Shown piece by piece: positions 10,808 through 19,431 of a stretch of DNA of 64,000 nt. The position numbers were made by a program, and so were the translations under genes. Position 1 is the first letter of the stretch. Every line of letters starts with the position of its first letter. This DNA comes from Silvania hatchlandensis (GTDB taxonomy: Bacteria; Pseudomonadota; Gammaproteobacteria; Enterobacterales; Enterobacteriaceae), in the NCBI RefSeq assembly GCF_025564065.1, contig NZ_JAMGZK010000042.1:1-64000 (forward strand), written 5' to 3'. The notes below the pieces were generated by a model that was given only the letters and a program-made list of their open reading frames with translations, was not told the DNA's origin and did no database searches.

Positions 10808-12325
10808 ATGTCTGAACAACAAGTACAGAGCGCTGACGCGGTAGCAGATCTTAATAATGAACTGAAAACCCGCCGCGAGAAGCTGGCTACACTGCGTGAG
10901 CAGGGCGTGCCGTTCCCGAACGATTTCCGCCGCGATCGCACCTCAGACCAACTGCACGCTGACTTCGACGCTAAAGAGAACGAAGAGCTGGAAGCGCTGG
11001 ACATCGAAGTGGCCGTTGCCGGCCGCATGATGACCCGCCGCATTATGGGTAAAGCGTCCTTCATCACCCTGCAGGACGTGGGCGGCCGTATTCAGCTGTA
11101 CGTTTCGCGTGACGACCTGCCAGAAGGCATCTACAACGAGCAGTTTAAAAAGTGGGATCTGGGCGATATCCTCGGTGCCCGCGGTAAGCTGTTCAAAACC
11201 AAGACCGGCGAGCTGTCCATTCACTGCACCGAGCTGCGTCTGCTGACCAAAGCCCTGCGCCCGCTGCCGGACAAGTTCCACGGCCTGCAGGATCAGGAAG
11301 CACGCTACCGTCAGCGTTACCTGGATCTCATCTCTAACGATGACTCCCGCAACACCTTCAAAATTCGCTCTCAGATCATGGCCGGTATCCGCCAGTTCAT
11401 GGTTGGCCGCGACTTTATGGAAGTGGAAACGCCAATGATGCAGGTGATCCCGGGCGGTGCGTCTGCGCGTCCGTTCATCACCCATCACAACGCACTGGAC
11501 CTGGACATGTACCTGCGTATCGCGCCGGAACTGTACCTCAAGCGTCTGGTGGTTGGCGGCTTCGATCGCGTATTCGAGATCAACCGTAACTTCCGTAACG
11601 AAGGCATTTCCGTTCGTCATAACCCAGAGTTCACCATGATGGAACTCTATATGGCGTACGCAGATTACAAAGATCTGATCGAGCTGACCGAATCCCTGTT
11701 CCGTACCCTGGCGCAGGATATTCTGGGCAAAACCGAAGTGCCTTACGGTGAAGAAGTCTTCGACTTCGGTAAGCCGTTCGTTAAGCTGACTATGCGCGAG
11801 GCTATCAAGAAGTACCGTCCGGAAACCGAGATGGCCGATCTGGATAACTTCGACTCGGCGAAAGCAATCGCTGAAAGCATCGGTATCAAGGTTGAGAAGA
11901 GCTGGGGTCAGGGCCGTATCGTGACCGAGATCTTCGAAGAAGTGGCCGAAGCGCATCTGATTCAGCCGACCTTTATCACCGAATACCCGGCCGAAGTGTC
12001 TCCGCTGGCGCGTCGTAACGACGAGAACCCAGAGATTACTGACCGCTTCGAATTCTTCATCGGTGGCCGTGAAATCGGCAACGGCTTTAGCGAGCTGAAC
12101 GATGCGGAAGATCAGGCGCAGCGCTTCCAGGACCAGGTTAACGCGAAAGCCGCGGGCGATGACGAAGCGATGTTCTTCGATGAAGACTACGTGACCGCAC
12201 TGGAACACGGTTTGCCGCCAACGGCAGGTCTGGGTATTGGTATCGACCGTATGGTTATGCTGTTCACCAACAGCCACACCATCCGCGACGTGATCCTGTT
12301 CCCGGCGATGCGTCCGGTAAAGTAA
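10808..12325 (+). CDS. lysS: Lysyl-tRNA synthetase (class II)
   Basis: A 505-residue class II synthetase that charges tRNA-Lys. It has an N-terminal OB-fold anticodon-binding domain (about residues 65-150) and a catalytic domain with motif 2 ([20 protein letters not shown]) and motif 3 ([13 protein letters not shown]). It lies 9 nt after prfB, the same operon as in E. coli. The K-12 paralogue LysU is unlinked; context makes this lysS. A bidirectional terminator follows. Confidence 0.97.
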   Translation: MSEQQVQSADAVADLNNELKTRREKLATLREQGVPFPNDFRRDRTSDQLHADFDAKENEELEALDIEVAVAGRMMTRRIMGKASFITLQDVGGRIQLYVSRDDLPEGIYNEQFKKWDLGDILGARGKLFKTKTGELSIHCTELRLLTKALRPLPDKFHGLQDQEARYRQRYLDLISNDDSRNTFKIRSQIMAGIRQFMVGRDFMEVETPMMQVIPGGASARPFITHHNALDLDMYLRIAPELYLKRLVVGGFDRVFEINRNFRNEGISVRHNPEFTMMELYMAYADYKDLIELTESLFRTLAQDILGKTEVPYGEEVFDFGKPFVKLTMREAIKKYRPETEMADLDNFDSAKAIAESIGIKVEKSWGQGRIVTEIFEEVAEAHLIQPTFITEYPAEVSPLARRNDENPEITDRFEFFIGGREIGNGFSELNDAEDQAQRFQDQVNAKAAGDDEAMFFDEDYVTALEHGLPPTAGLGIGIDRMVMLFTNSHTIRDVILFPAMRPVK

Positions 12326-12339
12326 GTCGTTAAGTTATT

Positions 12340-12377
12340 AAAAAGCCCCGGCGTTAATCGCGTCGGGGCTTTTTTTA
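12340..12377. terminator. Bidirectional terminator between lysS and idi
   Basis: A GC-rich hairpin (AAAGCCCCGGCG pairing with CGTCGGGGCTTT) has A's on the left and a run of seven T's on the right. It can end both lysS and convergent idi transcripts. Confidence 0.9.
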
Positions 12378-12926
12378 TTTATGTGCGCGGGCAGCGTAAG
12401 CCAGCAGCTCGGCTTTGGCCTCGTGGGCCTCCATTACCATCCACGGGCTAAAGGCCCAGGGCGTAGCCTGTAACGCGCAGAGCAGCGCATCCAGTTTGAC
12501 CCACTGATAATCCATCACTTCATCACGATTAATCGCCACGGCGCCGTCAGCCTGCGCGGCAAACACCGGGCAGAGCTCGTTTTCGACAATCCCGGAAGGG
12601 TCGGTTTCGCAGTAACGAAATGCCGGGGCAACCGAAAGAATATCCGTAATTTCTATACCCACCTCAAAGCGGCAGCGACGGATCAGCGCCTGCTCCGGGG
12701 CTTCGTCCAGCTGTGGATGACCGCAAACGGAATTCGTCCACACGCCGGGCCAGGCTTTTTTGCTCATGGCGCGACGCGTTACCAGGCATTCGCCATGGGC
12801 GTTGAAAAGCCAGCACGAGAATGCCAGATGAAGGGGGGTATGCGAGGTGTGCGCAGCGTACTTCTCCTGCGTGCCGATAACGGCGCCTCGATCGTTTACC
12901 AGAATGACGTGTTCCTGTGTTCCCAT
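12375..12926 (-). CDS. idi: Isopentenyl-diphosphate delta-isomerase, type I
   Basis: A 183-residue Nudix-fold enzyme interconverting IPP and DMAPP for isoprenoid synthesis. It has the conserved catalytic Cys region ([12 protein letters not shown]) near residue 68 and the Glu-rich metal site ([12 protein letters not shown]) near residue 117. Upstream in-frame codons would add 31 residues; the ATG at 12926 is preceded by a GGGAGT Shine-Dalgarno and matches the E. coli N-terminus (TEHVIL), so it is chosen. It is convergent with lysS, and the position between lysS and actS matches K-12. Confidence 0.93.
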   Translation of the reverse strand: MGTQEHVILVNDRGAVIGTQEKYAAHTSHTPLHLAFSCWLFNAHGECLVTRRAMSKKAWPGVWTNSVCGHPQLDEAPEQALIRRCRFEVGIEITDILSVAPAFRYCETDPSGIVENELCPVFAAQADGAVAINRDEVMDYQWVKLDALLCALQATPWAFSPWMVMEAHEAKAELLAYAARAHK

Positions 12927-13110
12927 AGTGACTCCCGAGCTGATATCGCCGGATGGGACTGACTTACAGCGTTCAGGTAAGTTCAGCGCGATCGGGCCGG
13001 GCGAGTATAGCCTAATCACCCGTAGGCTTTTTGTCGTATAGGGTGCTCTTGGGCATCGGCAGTGAGGCTGTTATGATAGCGCGGCCATTCACGCCGACCG
13101 AGGAACTGTT

Positions 13111-13842
13111 GTGTTCGCAGGAAGCCCGACGAAAAATCCCGTTTCTGCTCTGTTTTGCCTGATCCTGGCCTTGCTACTGGCAGGCTGCGCGGGCAGCCAA
13201 TCATCGGATTCTGGTCCTGTATATACCGTTAAACGCGGCGATACCCTGTATCGCATTGCGCGGTCGACCGGCACCAGCGTGAGGGATCTCGCGCGGCTCA
13301 ACAACATCTCTGCGCCCTACACCATCGAAGTGGGGCAAAAACTGAAGGTCAACGGTGCGACTGCCAAAAAATCCTCGTCGAAAAGCAGCGGTAAAACCGC
13401 CGCGGTGACGCCATCTTACGTGGTGCCTAAATCGTCATGGCCTCCGGTAGGACAGCGCTGCTGGGTCTGGCCTGCGAGCGGTAAAGTGGTGATGCCGTAC
13501 TCCACCTCCGAAGGCGGCAACAAAGGCATTGATATCGCCGGTACCCGAGGCGCACCAGTGTATGCCTCCGATGCGGGCAAAGTGGTCTACGTCGGCAATC
13601 AGCTGCGCGGCTACGGTAATTTGATCATGATTAAGCACGGCGAGGATTACATCACCGCCTACGCCCATAACGATTCGATGCTGGTTAACAACGGCCAAAA
13701 CGTGAAGGCCGGACAGAAGATTGCTACCATGGGCAGTACCGGCTCTAACACCGTGGCGCTGCATTTCCAGATCCGCTACCGGGCGACGGCTATCGATCCG
13801 GTGCGCTACTTGCCGGCGCAGGGCAGCAAACCGAAGTGCTAA
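13111..13842 (+). CDS. actS: LysM/M23 lipoprotein, amidase activator ActS (YgeR)
   Basis: A 243-residue outer-membrane lipoprotein. The signal peptide ends in a lipobox (LLLAGC, Cys near 29). A LysM domain follows ([14 protein letters not shown], about residues 42-85), then a Ser/Lys-rich linker and a C-terminal M23/LytM domain ([18 protein letters not shown] to ALHFQIRYR). Of the M23 metal motifs, the usual HxxxD is replaced by N-K-G-I-D, so it is a degenerate LytM factor that activates amidases and is not itself a peptidase. This agrees with E. coli ActS. The start is GTG with an upstream AGGAA. It lies next to glyU, as in K-12. Confidence 0.9.
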   Translation: MFAGSPTKNPVSALFCLILALLLAGCAGSQSSDSGPVYTVKRGDTLYRIARSTGTSVRDLARLNNISAPYTIEVGQKLKVNGATAKKSSSKSSGKTAAVTPSYVVPKSSWPPVGQRCWVWPASGKVVMPYSTSEGGNKGIDIAGTRGAPVYASDAGKVVYVGNQLRGYGNLIMIKHGEDYITAYAHNDSMLVNNGQNVKAGQKIATMGSTGSNTVALHFQIRYRATAIDPVRYLPAQGSKPKC

Positions 13843-13877
13843 GTGACTATTTAATCGCCACTTAGTCATCGGGAGTC

Positions 13878-13905
13878 TTGTCAGAAGGTGCGTAAAGTCT
13901 ATAAT
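13878..13905 (+). promoter_or_regulatory. glyU promoter
   Basis: TTGTCA (13878-13883) and a perfect TATAAT (13900-13905) are separated by 16 nt. A GC-rich stretch follows 17 nt before the tRNA. This is a typical sigma-70 stable-RNA promoter. Confidence 0.8.
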
Positions 13906-13922
13906 GCCTTACGCACCTCAAA

Positions 13923-13996
13923 GCGGGCGTAGTTCAATGGTAGAACGAGAGCTTCCCAAGCTCTATACGAGGGTTCGATTCCCTTCGCCCGCTCCA
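13923..13996 (+). tRNA. glyU: tRNA-Gly (anticodon CCC)
   Basis: A 74-nt cloverleaf. The acceptor stem GCGGGCG pairs with CGCCCGC; the D arm, the anticodon loop TTCCCAA with anticodon CCC at 13955-13957, the T arm with GGTTCGATTC, and an encoded CCA are all present. It reads as the E. coli glyU gene, which also follows actS. In E. coli the DNA beyond glyU is a variable site that carries the ETT2 type III secretion remnant; here that space holds different genes. Confidence 0.97.
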
Positions 13997-14111
13997 GCTT
14001 TTCTATCTCACTCACTGACATCCTTGTCACTCTTCATTACATCCTGCATCTTGTAACCAGCAGATATAACTGGACTATACTGGCTATTACCCCCTGCTAT
14101 CAGGTCATGTT

Positions 14112-14741
14112 ATGCATCTCATTCCCCCCATCCGTCCGGAAGCGTCCGTGCAGCGTTTAACTGCCGTGCTTGAGCCGATTGCTGAAAAAATGAAGGTTGT
14201 TCCGCGTAAAAGAATGACGTGGACCCATAAAGGCCGCCCGCAGCTGTACCTGTTTTTGCAGGGGGCGCTGTCGATCCTGCGCGCTTCCGATGGTCTGCTA
14301 ATTGTCACGGTCTACGACTCGCATCTGTTTGGCATTGCGGAGATGATCCAGCCGACGAAAGGGCATATTCTGCGCGCGGAATCTGAATCGACCATACTGC
14401 GTGTCGATGCAGAACAGGCGGTGGAATGCTTTCGCCAGCAAGGATTATGGGAAGACGCTGCAGCCGTGCTCTCTTACCATACTGCTTATCTGTTTTACCG
14501 CGATGCTTTAGTGATGCAGCAGCGGACCTATTCGGTGATACGTAGCCACCTGCTGGAGATGATGACTTTGCCGGAAGAGGCCCGGATGCGAATATCCATT
14601 CTGGATTATATTCAGGACCGAACCCTCCTTTCACGCAGCAGTATATTAAATGTGCTGTCGGCCCTGAAGCGTGGAGAATATATCACCTTTAAGCGCGGCG
14701 GATATCTGCAGGAACTAAAAGCCTTGCCCGAGTCGTTCTGA
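14112..14741 (+). CDS. IprA/YaiV-like helix-turn-helix regulator
   Basis: A 209-residue protein similar in layout to E. coli YaiV/IprA, an inhibitor of peroxide resistance. An N-terminal cNMP-binding-like beta roll (about residues 25-110) is followed by a C-terminal winged helix (YIQDRTLLSRSSILNVLSALKRGEYI, about 165-195). IprA itself is encoded elsewhere in enterics, so this is probably a paralogue. It lies just after glyU and directly upstream of the OmpA-type porin gene in the same orientation, making it a candidate regulator of that gene. The target is not shown by sequence. Confidence 0.75.
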   Translation: MHLIPPIRPEASVQRLTAVLEPIAEKMKVVPRKRMTWTHKGRPQLYLFLQGALSILRASDGLLIVTVYDSHLFGIAEMIQPTKGHILRAESESTILRVDAEQAVECFRQQGLWEDAAAVLSYHTAYLFYRDALVMQQRTYSVIRSHLLEMMTLPEEARMRISILDYIQDRTLLSRSSILNVLSALKRGEYITFKRGGYLQELKALPESF

Positions 14742-14856
14742 AGGGAAATTTAAAATTAAACAGAATTTGCATTAACCTCGTCTGCGTTTCGCTATATCGT
14801 TTGCCGACTGAAATATATCAATAAATTTGTCTACGGTAAGTGTAAACGGGATTATT

Positions 14857-15900
14857 ATGAAGAAGACGATTGTTGCGCTAATTATTGCGAATGCTTTCAC
14901 AACCACCGCCGCTTTTGCTGCGGGTGATGCCGGCACCTGGTACAGCGGTGCAAAATTCGGTTGGTCGCACTATTTCGATACCAACACCGGTGCAAAAGCA
15001 CGCGAAAACAATAGCGGCACAAACCATTTTGATATCGATCGCGATAATGTGGGCGGCGGTATTTATACCGGCTACCAGATTAACCCATGGCTGGCGGTTG
15101 AAGGTGGTTACGACTATTTAGGGAATATGCAGATCAACGGTCATCAAGGTGGCTCTGGCGCCAGAATGAAAAGTCAGGGTATTCAGATGTCCCTGAAAGC
15201 CAGCTATGCCGTAACGCCAAATTGGGACCTGTATGGTCGCGCCGGGGCGATGGGCTACCGCGCAGAATCTGACGTCAGCGGCCATAACCGCTTTGAAACC
15301 GGCGTGCGCCCGCTGGCGGCCGTCGGTACCGAATATGCCTTTAATAAAAACTGGGCAGGCCGCGTTGAGTATCAGTGGGTGAGCAACGTGGGTAATGCCT
15401 ACCAGATCGGTGTAAGTAGCGACGTCAGTTCGGTCACGGCCGGGCTGACTTACCGTTTCGGCCAGCATGACGATACCCCCGTTGTCGCGACGCCTGCGGC
15501 TGTTGTGGCACCGGCTCCCGCGCCGCAGCACTTTAATCTTAAGTCCGATGTAATGTTCGGTTATGACTCCGCCACCCTCACCAGCGAAGGGCATGCTGCC
15601 ATTCGTCAGCTGTATAACAGCCCTGGCTTACAGCCTGCTGACGGCAAGTCGGCAGTAGTTGTTGGCTACAGCGATCGCCTCGGCGCGTCTGACTACAATC
15701 AGCAACTCTCCTCGCGCCGTGCGCAAGCTGTTGCCGATGAGCTGGTTTCTTTGGGCATTCCGGCACAAAACGTCTCCGCAGAAGGCCGCGGCGAAAGTGA
15801 GTCGGTAACGGGGTCACAGTGTAATGGTCAGAGCGGCAATGCGCTGATTGGGTGCTTGTCTCCGGATCGTCGTGTGGTGGTAGAAATTACCGACAAGTAA
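14857..15900 (+). CDS. OmpA-family outer-membrane porin (second OmpA-type gene)
   Basis: A 347-residue OmpA-like protein. It has a signal peptide ending AFA-AGDAG, an eight-stranded barrel (residues about 22-195, WYSGAKFGW to AGLTYRFGQ) and an Ala/Pro hinge (AAVVAPAPAPQ). A C-terminal OmpA domain binds peptidoglycan (DVMFGYDSATLT, GYSDRLGASDYN, SSRRAQAVADEL), with the Asp and Arg that bind diaminopimelate. The true ompA lies next to sulA elsewhere in enterics, so this is a paralogue. A TTG at 14827 is in frame, but the signal peptide fixes ATG 14857. The upstream IprA-like regulator may control it. Confidence 0.88.
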   Translation: MKKTIVALIIANAFTTTAAFAAGDAGTWYSGAKFGWSHYFDTNTGAKARENNSGTNHFDIDRDNVGGGIYTGYQINPWLAVEGGYDYLGNMQINGHQGGSGARMKSQGIQMSLKASYAVTPNWDLYGRAGAMGYRAESDVSGHNRFETGVRPLAAVGTEYAFNKNWAGRVEYQWVSNVGNAYQIGVSSDVSSVTAGLTYRFGQHDDTPVVATPAAVVAPAPAPQHFNLKSDVMFGYDSATLTSEGHAAIRQLYNSPGLQPADGKSAVVVGYSDRLGASDYNQQLSSRRAQAVADELVSLGIPAQNVSAEGRGESESVTGSQCNGQSGNALIGCLSPDRRVVVEITDK

Positions 15901-15918
15901 AAAACCTCGCTATTTAAA

Positions 15919-15951
15919 CAGGCCCGGCATTGCGATGTCGGGCCTTTTTTT
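15919..15951. terminator. Terminator after the OmpA-type gene
   Basis: AGGCCCGGCAT (15920-15930) pairs with ATGTCGGGCCT (15935-15945) around a TGCG loop and is followed by a T-run. It lies just before the 3' end of the convergent lipoprotein gene. Confidence 0.9.
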
Positions 15952-16342
15952 AACCGCGAATAATGGGGTTCAACACAAGGTGAATTTGCTGCAACCCAAC
16001 TTCATTCTGCTCTTTCAGGTACTGCTGATTAATCATGCCTAACGCCTCAAGTTTTGAAAGGGAAGCGTAGACGGGCTGTATATCGCTATCCTGGGCAAAA
16101 ATATCTTTGGTTTTAACATCCTGTAGATACTGTTTTTTAAGCGCACCAGTAAGAGAATCAATATCCTGTTTATTGCTTTTATACAGTAAGGCGGTATGTG
16201 ATGCCGGTAATGTATGTGTACCTGGGAGAATAAACGGAATTTGCAGAGCATTAATCTGCACGACTTTATTCGGTGCCGGCGTGCTGCACCCGATTAGCGA
16301 CGTTAAACTCAGCGCTATAATGAGTGGCGAAAGGTGTTTCAT
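15950..16342 (-). CDS. Small lipoprotein of unknown function
   Basis: About 130 residues. A signal peptide with a lipobox (SLIGC, Cys near 19) is followed by a mature part without a motif I recognise. It contains a helical Lys/Gln-rich middle (DIDSLTGALKKQYLQDV) and ends in NPIIRG. A TTG two codons upstream is in frame, but ATG 16342 gives the normal signal peptide. It is convergent with the OmpA-type gene, so both envelope proteins share the block between glyU and yjdI. Function unknown; localisation is inferred from the lipobox. Confidence 0.7.
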   Translation of the reverse strand: MKHLSPLIIALSLTSLIGCSTPAPNKVVQINALQIPFILPGTHTLPASHTALLYKSNKQDIDSLTGALKKQYLQDVKTKDIFAQDSDIQPVYASLSKLEALGMINQQYLKEQNEVGLQQIHLVLNPIIRG

Positions 16343-16498
16343 GGACAACGTGTATCTCTGTTAAAAGTAACCCCTCATTATCCAACGTGAATAAAGACAT
16401 CACAGGTAATTGTTGTTTATTTTTAAATTTCATTTCCGATTTCCCAAAGTAAAGGGCTATGCTTACTGCGAACGTAAAAAAACGACAGAGGCAATGTC

Positions 16499-16729
16499 AT
16501 GGATAACGATCTCCTGGACGCAGGATACCGGGCCTATACCGGTGAAAAAATTGACGTCTACTTTAATACCGGTATCTGTCAGCATGCGGGTAATTGCGTG
16601 CGCGGCAGCGGTAAGCTATTCAATCTGAAACGTAAACCCTGGGTAATCCCGGATGAAGTGGATGTTGAAACCGTTGTACGTGTGATTGACACCTGCCCGA
16701 GCGGCGCACTCAAATACCGCCACAAATAA
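16499..16729 (+). CDS. yjdI: YjdI-like (4Fe-4S) mono-cluster domain protein
   Basis: A 76-residue small protein nearly identical in pattern to E. coli YjdI. It has cysteines in [13 protein letters not shown] and [10 protein letters not shown], a divergent Fe-S-binding arrangement, and lacks a partner domain. In K-12 yjdI and yjdJ lie near dcuS, far from this segment. Here the pair sits between glyU and yqeG and runs with yjdJ (10 nt gap) and an acetyltransferase. The molecular role is unknown. Confidence 0.88.
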   Translation: MDNDLLDAGYRAYTGEKIDVYFNTGICQHAGNCVRGSGKLFNLKRKPWVIPDEVDVETVVRVIDTCPSGALKYRHK

Positions 16730-16739
16730 GCGAGACACT

Positions 16740-17012
16740 ATGGAAATTCAGGAAGGCCATAATAAGTATTACGTGAACGACGCCGACGGCAATCAGGTTG
16801 CGGAGATTGTCTTTGTCCCCACCGGCGAGCACCTCAGCATTATTGAGCATACGGACGTTGATGAGAGCCTGAAAGGGCAGGGAGTAGGCAAGCTGCTGGT
16901 GGCGAAGGTGGTGGAAAAGATGCGTGCAGAAAATCGCAAAATCATTCCCCTGTGCCCGTTTGCAAAACACGAATTTGATAAGACCCGCGAATATGATGAT
17001 ATCCGCGCCTGA
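16740..17012 (+). CDS. yjdJ: YjdJ-like GNAT-type N-acetyltransferase
   Basis: A 90-residue minimal GNAT-fold protein (the yjdJ/COG2388 type). The acetyl-CoA-binding turn is [18 protein letters not shown] (about residues 40-57), and the conserved tail is [20 protein letters not shown]. The start at ATG 16740 matches the MEIxEGHNKxY N-terminus; an earlier in-frame ATG at 16686 lies inside yjdI. It follows yjdI by 10 nt and overlaps the next acetyltransferase by 20 nt, so three genes form one transcript. Substrate unknown. Confidence 0.88.
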   Translation: MEIQEGHNKYYVNDADGNQVAEIVFVPTGEHLSIIEHTDVDESLKGQGVGKLLVAKVVEKMRAENRKIIPLCPFAKHEFDKTREYDDIRA

Positions 17013-17526
17013 AACACCCCGCGTGCGGCTGCGGCAATGGCGACCAGACGATCTGGTACCCTTTGCCGCCCTGAACAGCGATCCGGAGGTGATGGGGTGC
17101 TTCCCCGCTCCCCTGAGCCGGGAAGAGAGCGATGCGCTGGCAGAACGTTTTAGCGCACTCATTGATCTTAACGGCTGGGGATTCTGGGCCATGGAGGAGA
17201 AGGTCAGCGGAACCTTTCTCGGTACGGTCGGGTTGCATCATCAACCCGATCGTTTTCCCTTTTCGCCCTGTACCGAAATTGGCTGGCGTCTGGCGAAACC
17301 ATTCTGGCACAAGGGGTTTGCCTGCGAAGCGGCAACGGCCTGCCTGGCCTTTGCCTTTCAGGAACTGCGGCTGAATGAGGTGGTTTCATTTACCTCCATC
17401 CACAACGTCTCTTCCGAATCGTTAATGCTGCGCCTGGGGATGACAAAACAGAGCTATTTTCTGCATCCGTCGCTTCCCCCTGAGCACCGTCTTGCGCTTC
17501 ATGTGCTGTACCATCTCAAGCGATAA
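16993..17526 (+). CDS. RimJ/RimL-type GNAT acetyltransferase
   Basis: About 177 residues. It has the RimL-like layout: an N-terminal beta-alpha ([19 protein letters not shown]), the beta-bulge strand [20 protein letters not shown] near residue 95 and the C-terminal [14 protein letters not shown] motif. Such enzymes acetylate protein N-termini or small molecules; the substrate is not evident. It starts inside the 3' end of yjdJ (20-nt overlap), and its 3' end overlaps convergent yqeG by 11 nt. This tight packing suggests that it arrived or was retained as a unit with yjdI-yjdJ. Confidence 0.82.
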   Translation: MMISAPETPRVRLRQWRPDDLVPFAALNSDPEVMGCFPAPLSREESDALAERFSALIDLNGWGFWAMEEKVSGTFLGTVGLHHQPDRFPFSPCTEIGWRLAKPFWHKGFACEAATACLAFAFQELRLNEVVSFTSIHNVSSESLMLRLGMTKQSYFLHPSLPPEHRLALHVLYHLKR

Positions 17527-18745
17527 ACATCACCGACACGCACATTATCCCGACAATCAGCGTCAGCACGTTGCCGATGGATCGATAAGGCTTCAGGGCC
17601 GGGATCAGATACGTCGACAGCGTCGGCATGATGAACAGGATCATGGCGATAAGCGGCCCGCTGATGGCGTAAATCATCGAGATGGCGTTGGGATTAATGC
17701 AGCACACCGCAAAGGTGATCAGTGAAACCCCGATAATCGACACCGCCCGGTTGAAGGCCCGGCTTTTCTTGACCCCCACCTGATTCAACGAGGATTTCAC
17801 GATCTCCGTCGCCCCTTCAATCACGCCAAAGTAGGTGCCGAGAAACGACTTCGACATTGCGACAATCGCCACCACAATGCCGGAGATCCCAAGCCAGGCC
17901 GGGGAGGAGGGCATCATCGACAGCGCAGAGAGGATCGTCACCCCTTCGTCTTTGGCCGCGATGATATACGACGGCGGGATCGACAGCAGGCAGCTAAAGA
18001 CAAAGAACAGCACGCTCAGGCAGATGATCAGGTACGCCACCTTCATGATGCGGGTGCATTTACCCATGGCGGCATCGCCGTACTTCTCCCGGCGGTCGAC
18101 GGCAAAGGTCGAAATAATCGGGGTGTGGCTGAAGGCAAAGACCATCACCGGAATCGAGACCCATACCTGGTGCAGGGTGTGCTGATCGAACGTCATCTGG
18201 CTGGTGAGCAGCGAAGGCTGCCAGCTGCCGGTGAGGTACAGCGACACCAGCAGGAAGTACGCAATCAGCGGGAAGACCAAAAAGCCCATCACCCGAATGG
18301 TGATATGCCGCCCCATTAAGAAGATCAGATTCAACGTCAGCACCACGCCCAGGCTGACCAGCACCCTCACGGTAGTATCCACCGTCATGTGTTTGGCCAG
18401 CTGTTCGGTCAGCGAGTTGGTGATTGCCACGGCATAAATTAACACCACTACAAAAAAGGCGACAAAGTAGAGCGTAGTGATCAGATTCCCGATGGTCTTC
18501 CCGTAATAGTGGGTGACCGCCCCGGTGATCCCTTCACTGGCCTTTGTCTTTGCACAGAGGATGAACTGGCATAACGCTTTGTGGGGCCAGTAGGTGAGTG
18601 GGTATGCCACGAGGGCAGTGATGAGCAGGACGATAGCGCCTGCGGACCCCAGCTGGATAGGCAGAAACAACGTTCCTGCACCCACGGCAGTGCCGTACAG
18701 GGCAAAGCTCCAGAGGGTCTCTTCTTTAGACCAGATTTTCGACAT
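17516..18745 (-). CDS. yqeG: YqeG, HAAAP-family amino-acid/proton symporter
   Basis: A 409-residue inner-membrane transporter with eleven hydrophobic segments, of the same family as SdaC/TdcC serine-threonine permeases. The N-terminus (SKEETLWSFALYGTAVGAGTLF) and the charged loop AFSHTPIISTFAVDRREKYG are near identical to E. coli YqeG, whose substrate is not well established. Its position upstream of yqeF is kept, but five accessory genes now separate them. Its 3' end overlaps the acetyltransferase gene. Confidence 0.93.
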   Translation of the reverse strand: MSKIWSKEETLWSFALYGTAVGAGTLFLPIQLGSAGAIVLLITALVAYPLTYWPHKALCQFILCAKTKASEGITGAVTHYYGKTIGNLITTLYFVAFFVVVLIYAVAITNSLTEQLAKHMTVDTTVRVLVSLGVVLTLNLIFLMGRHITIRVMGFLVFPLIAYFLLVSLYLTGSWQPSLLTSQMTFDQHTLHQVWVSIPVMVFAFSHTPIISTFAVDRREKYGDAAMGKCTRIMKVAYLIICLSVLFFVFSCLLSIPPSYIIAAKDEGVTILSALSMMPSSPAWLGISGIVVAIVAMSKSFLGTYFGVIEGATEIVKSSLNQVGVKKSRAFNRAVSIIGVSLITFAVCCINPNAISMIYAISGPLIAMILFIMPTLSTYLIPALKPYRSIGNVLTLIVGIMCVSVMFIA

Positions 18746-18864
18746 GAGAGAAACGTATCAACTATAAAACCAACAAAAAAGGAGGCTATTTTACCATAAT
18801 GCTGAGCGCATGGCGCAGTTGACGCTGTGAGGGGAGGGCCGGAAAGGATTTCCGGCCGGGAAGA

Positions 18865-19326
18865 TTAGTCAGCGATCGTCCGCTGCTGCTGGCGTCGCGC
18901 CATCAGGCGATCGCGCAGGGTGTCGTAGGCCCAGTTATAGAACATGGTGTACGGCAGGAAGAAAATAAAGAAACCGATCTCGAGGGTAAAGGCCTGCAGC
19001 AGGCTTACCCCCAGCACCATCGACACGATGCTGACGCCGATAAAAATAAACCCGACTTCAAAGCCGAGGGCGTGCAGGGCGCGGACTTTCGCGGTGCGGG
19101 CCACTTTATGTCGTGGCCACACTCTGTCGAAACCGGCGTTGTAGATGATGTTCCAGATCATCGCCGTGGTGGCGAGAATAATCGTTAACGCGCCCATCTC
19201 CAGGATCGGGCGCTGCATTAGCCAGGCGGTGGTCGGGGCGAGGATGGCCGTGGCAATCCCCTCAAAACAGACGGCGTGGAAGATGCGTTCCGGCAGTGTT
19301 CTGCGCTGAATGTCGTTGTGCTGCAT
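18865..19326 (-). CDS. PACE-family multidrug/biocide efflux protein
   Basis: About 153 residues with four membrane helices in two repeated bacterial-transmembrane-pair units, as in AceI. The conserved acidic residue in helix 1 (FHAVCFEGIATAIL) and the WNIIYNAGFDR and FYNWAYDTLRDR motifs are present. Family members export chlorhexidine, acriflavine or short-chain diamines; the substrate here is unknown. Upstream in-frame codons exist, but ATG 19326 has a GAGG Shine-Dalgarno about 10 nt away. It is divergently transcribed from an adjacent LysR regulator, a common arrangement for PACE genes. Confidence 0.85.
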   Translation of the reverse strand: MQHNDIQRRTLPERIFHAVCFEGIATAILAPTTAWLMQRPILEMGALTIILATTAMIWNIIYNAGFDRVWPRHKVARTAKVRALHALGFEVGFIFIGVSIVSMVLGVSLLQAFTLEIGFFIFFLPYTMFYNWAYDTLRDRLMARRQQQRTIAD

Positions 19327-19431
19327 ACTCTGATACCTCATTAACTTGCCGGGATGGGCAAAATCTGGTGCTATTTTTATCGATAAAACTGATATATAAA
19401 AGTTAGATTCCATCGATAAAGTAGATACCTC

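Noticed and set aside
10943..12277. Leftward 444-codon frame
   Set aside because: Antisense to lysS, which is full length and conserved.
13997..14111. Prophage or integrative element attached to glyU
   Set aside because: No integrase, no repeat of the tRNA 3' end and no phage genes were found up to yqeG.
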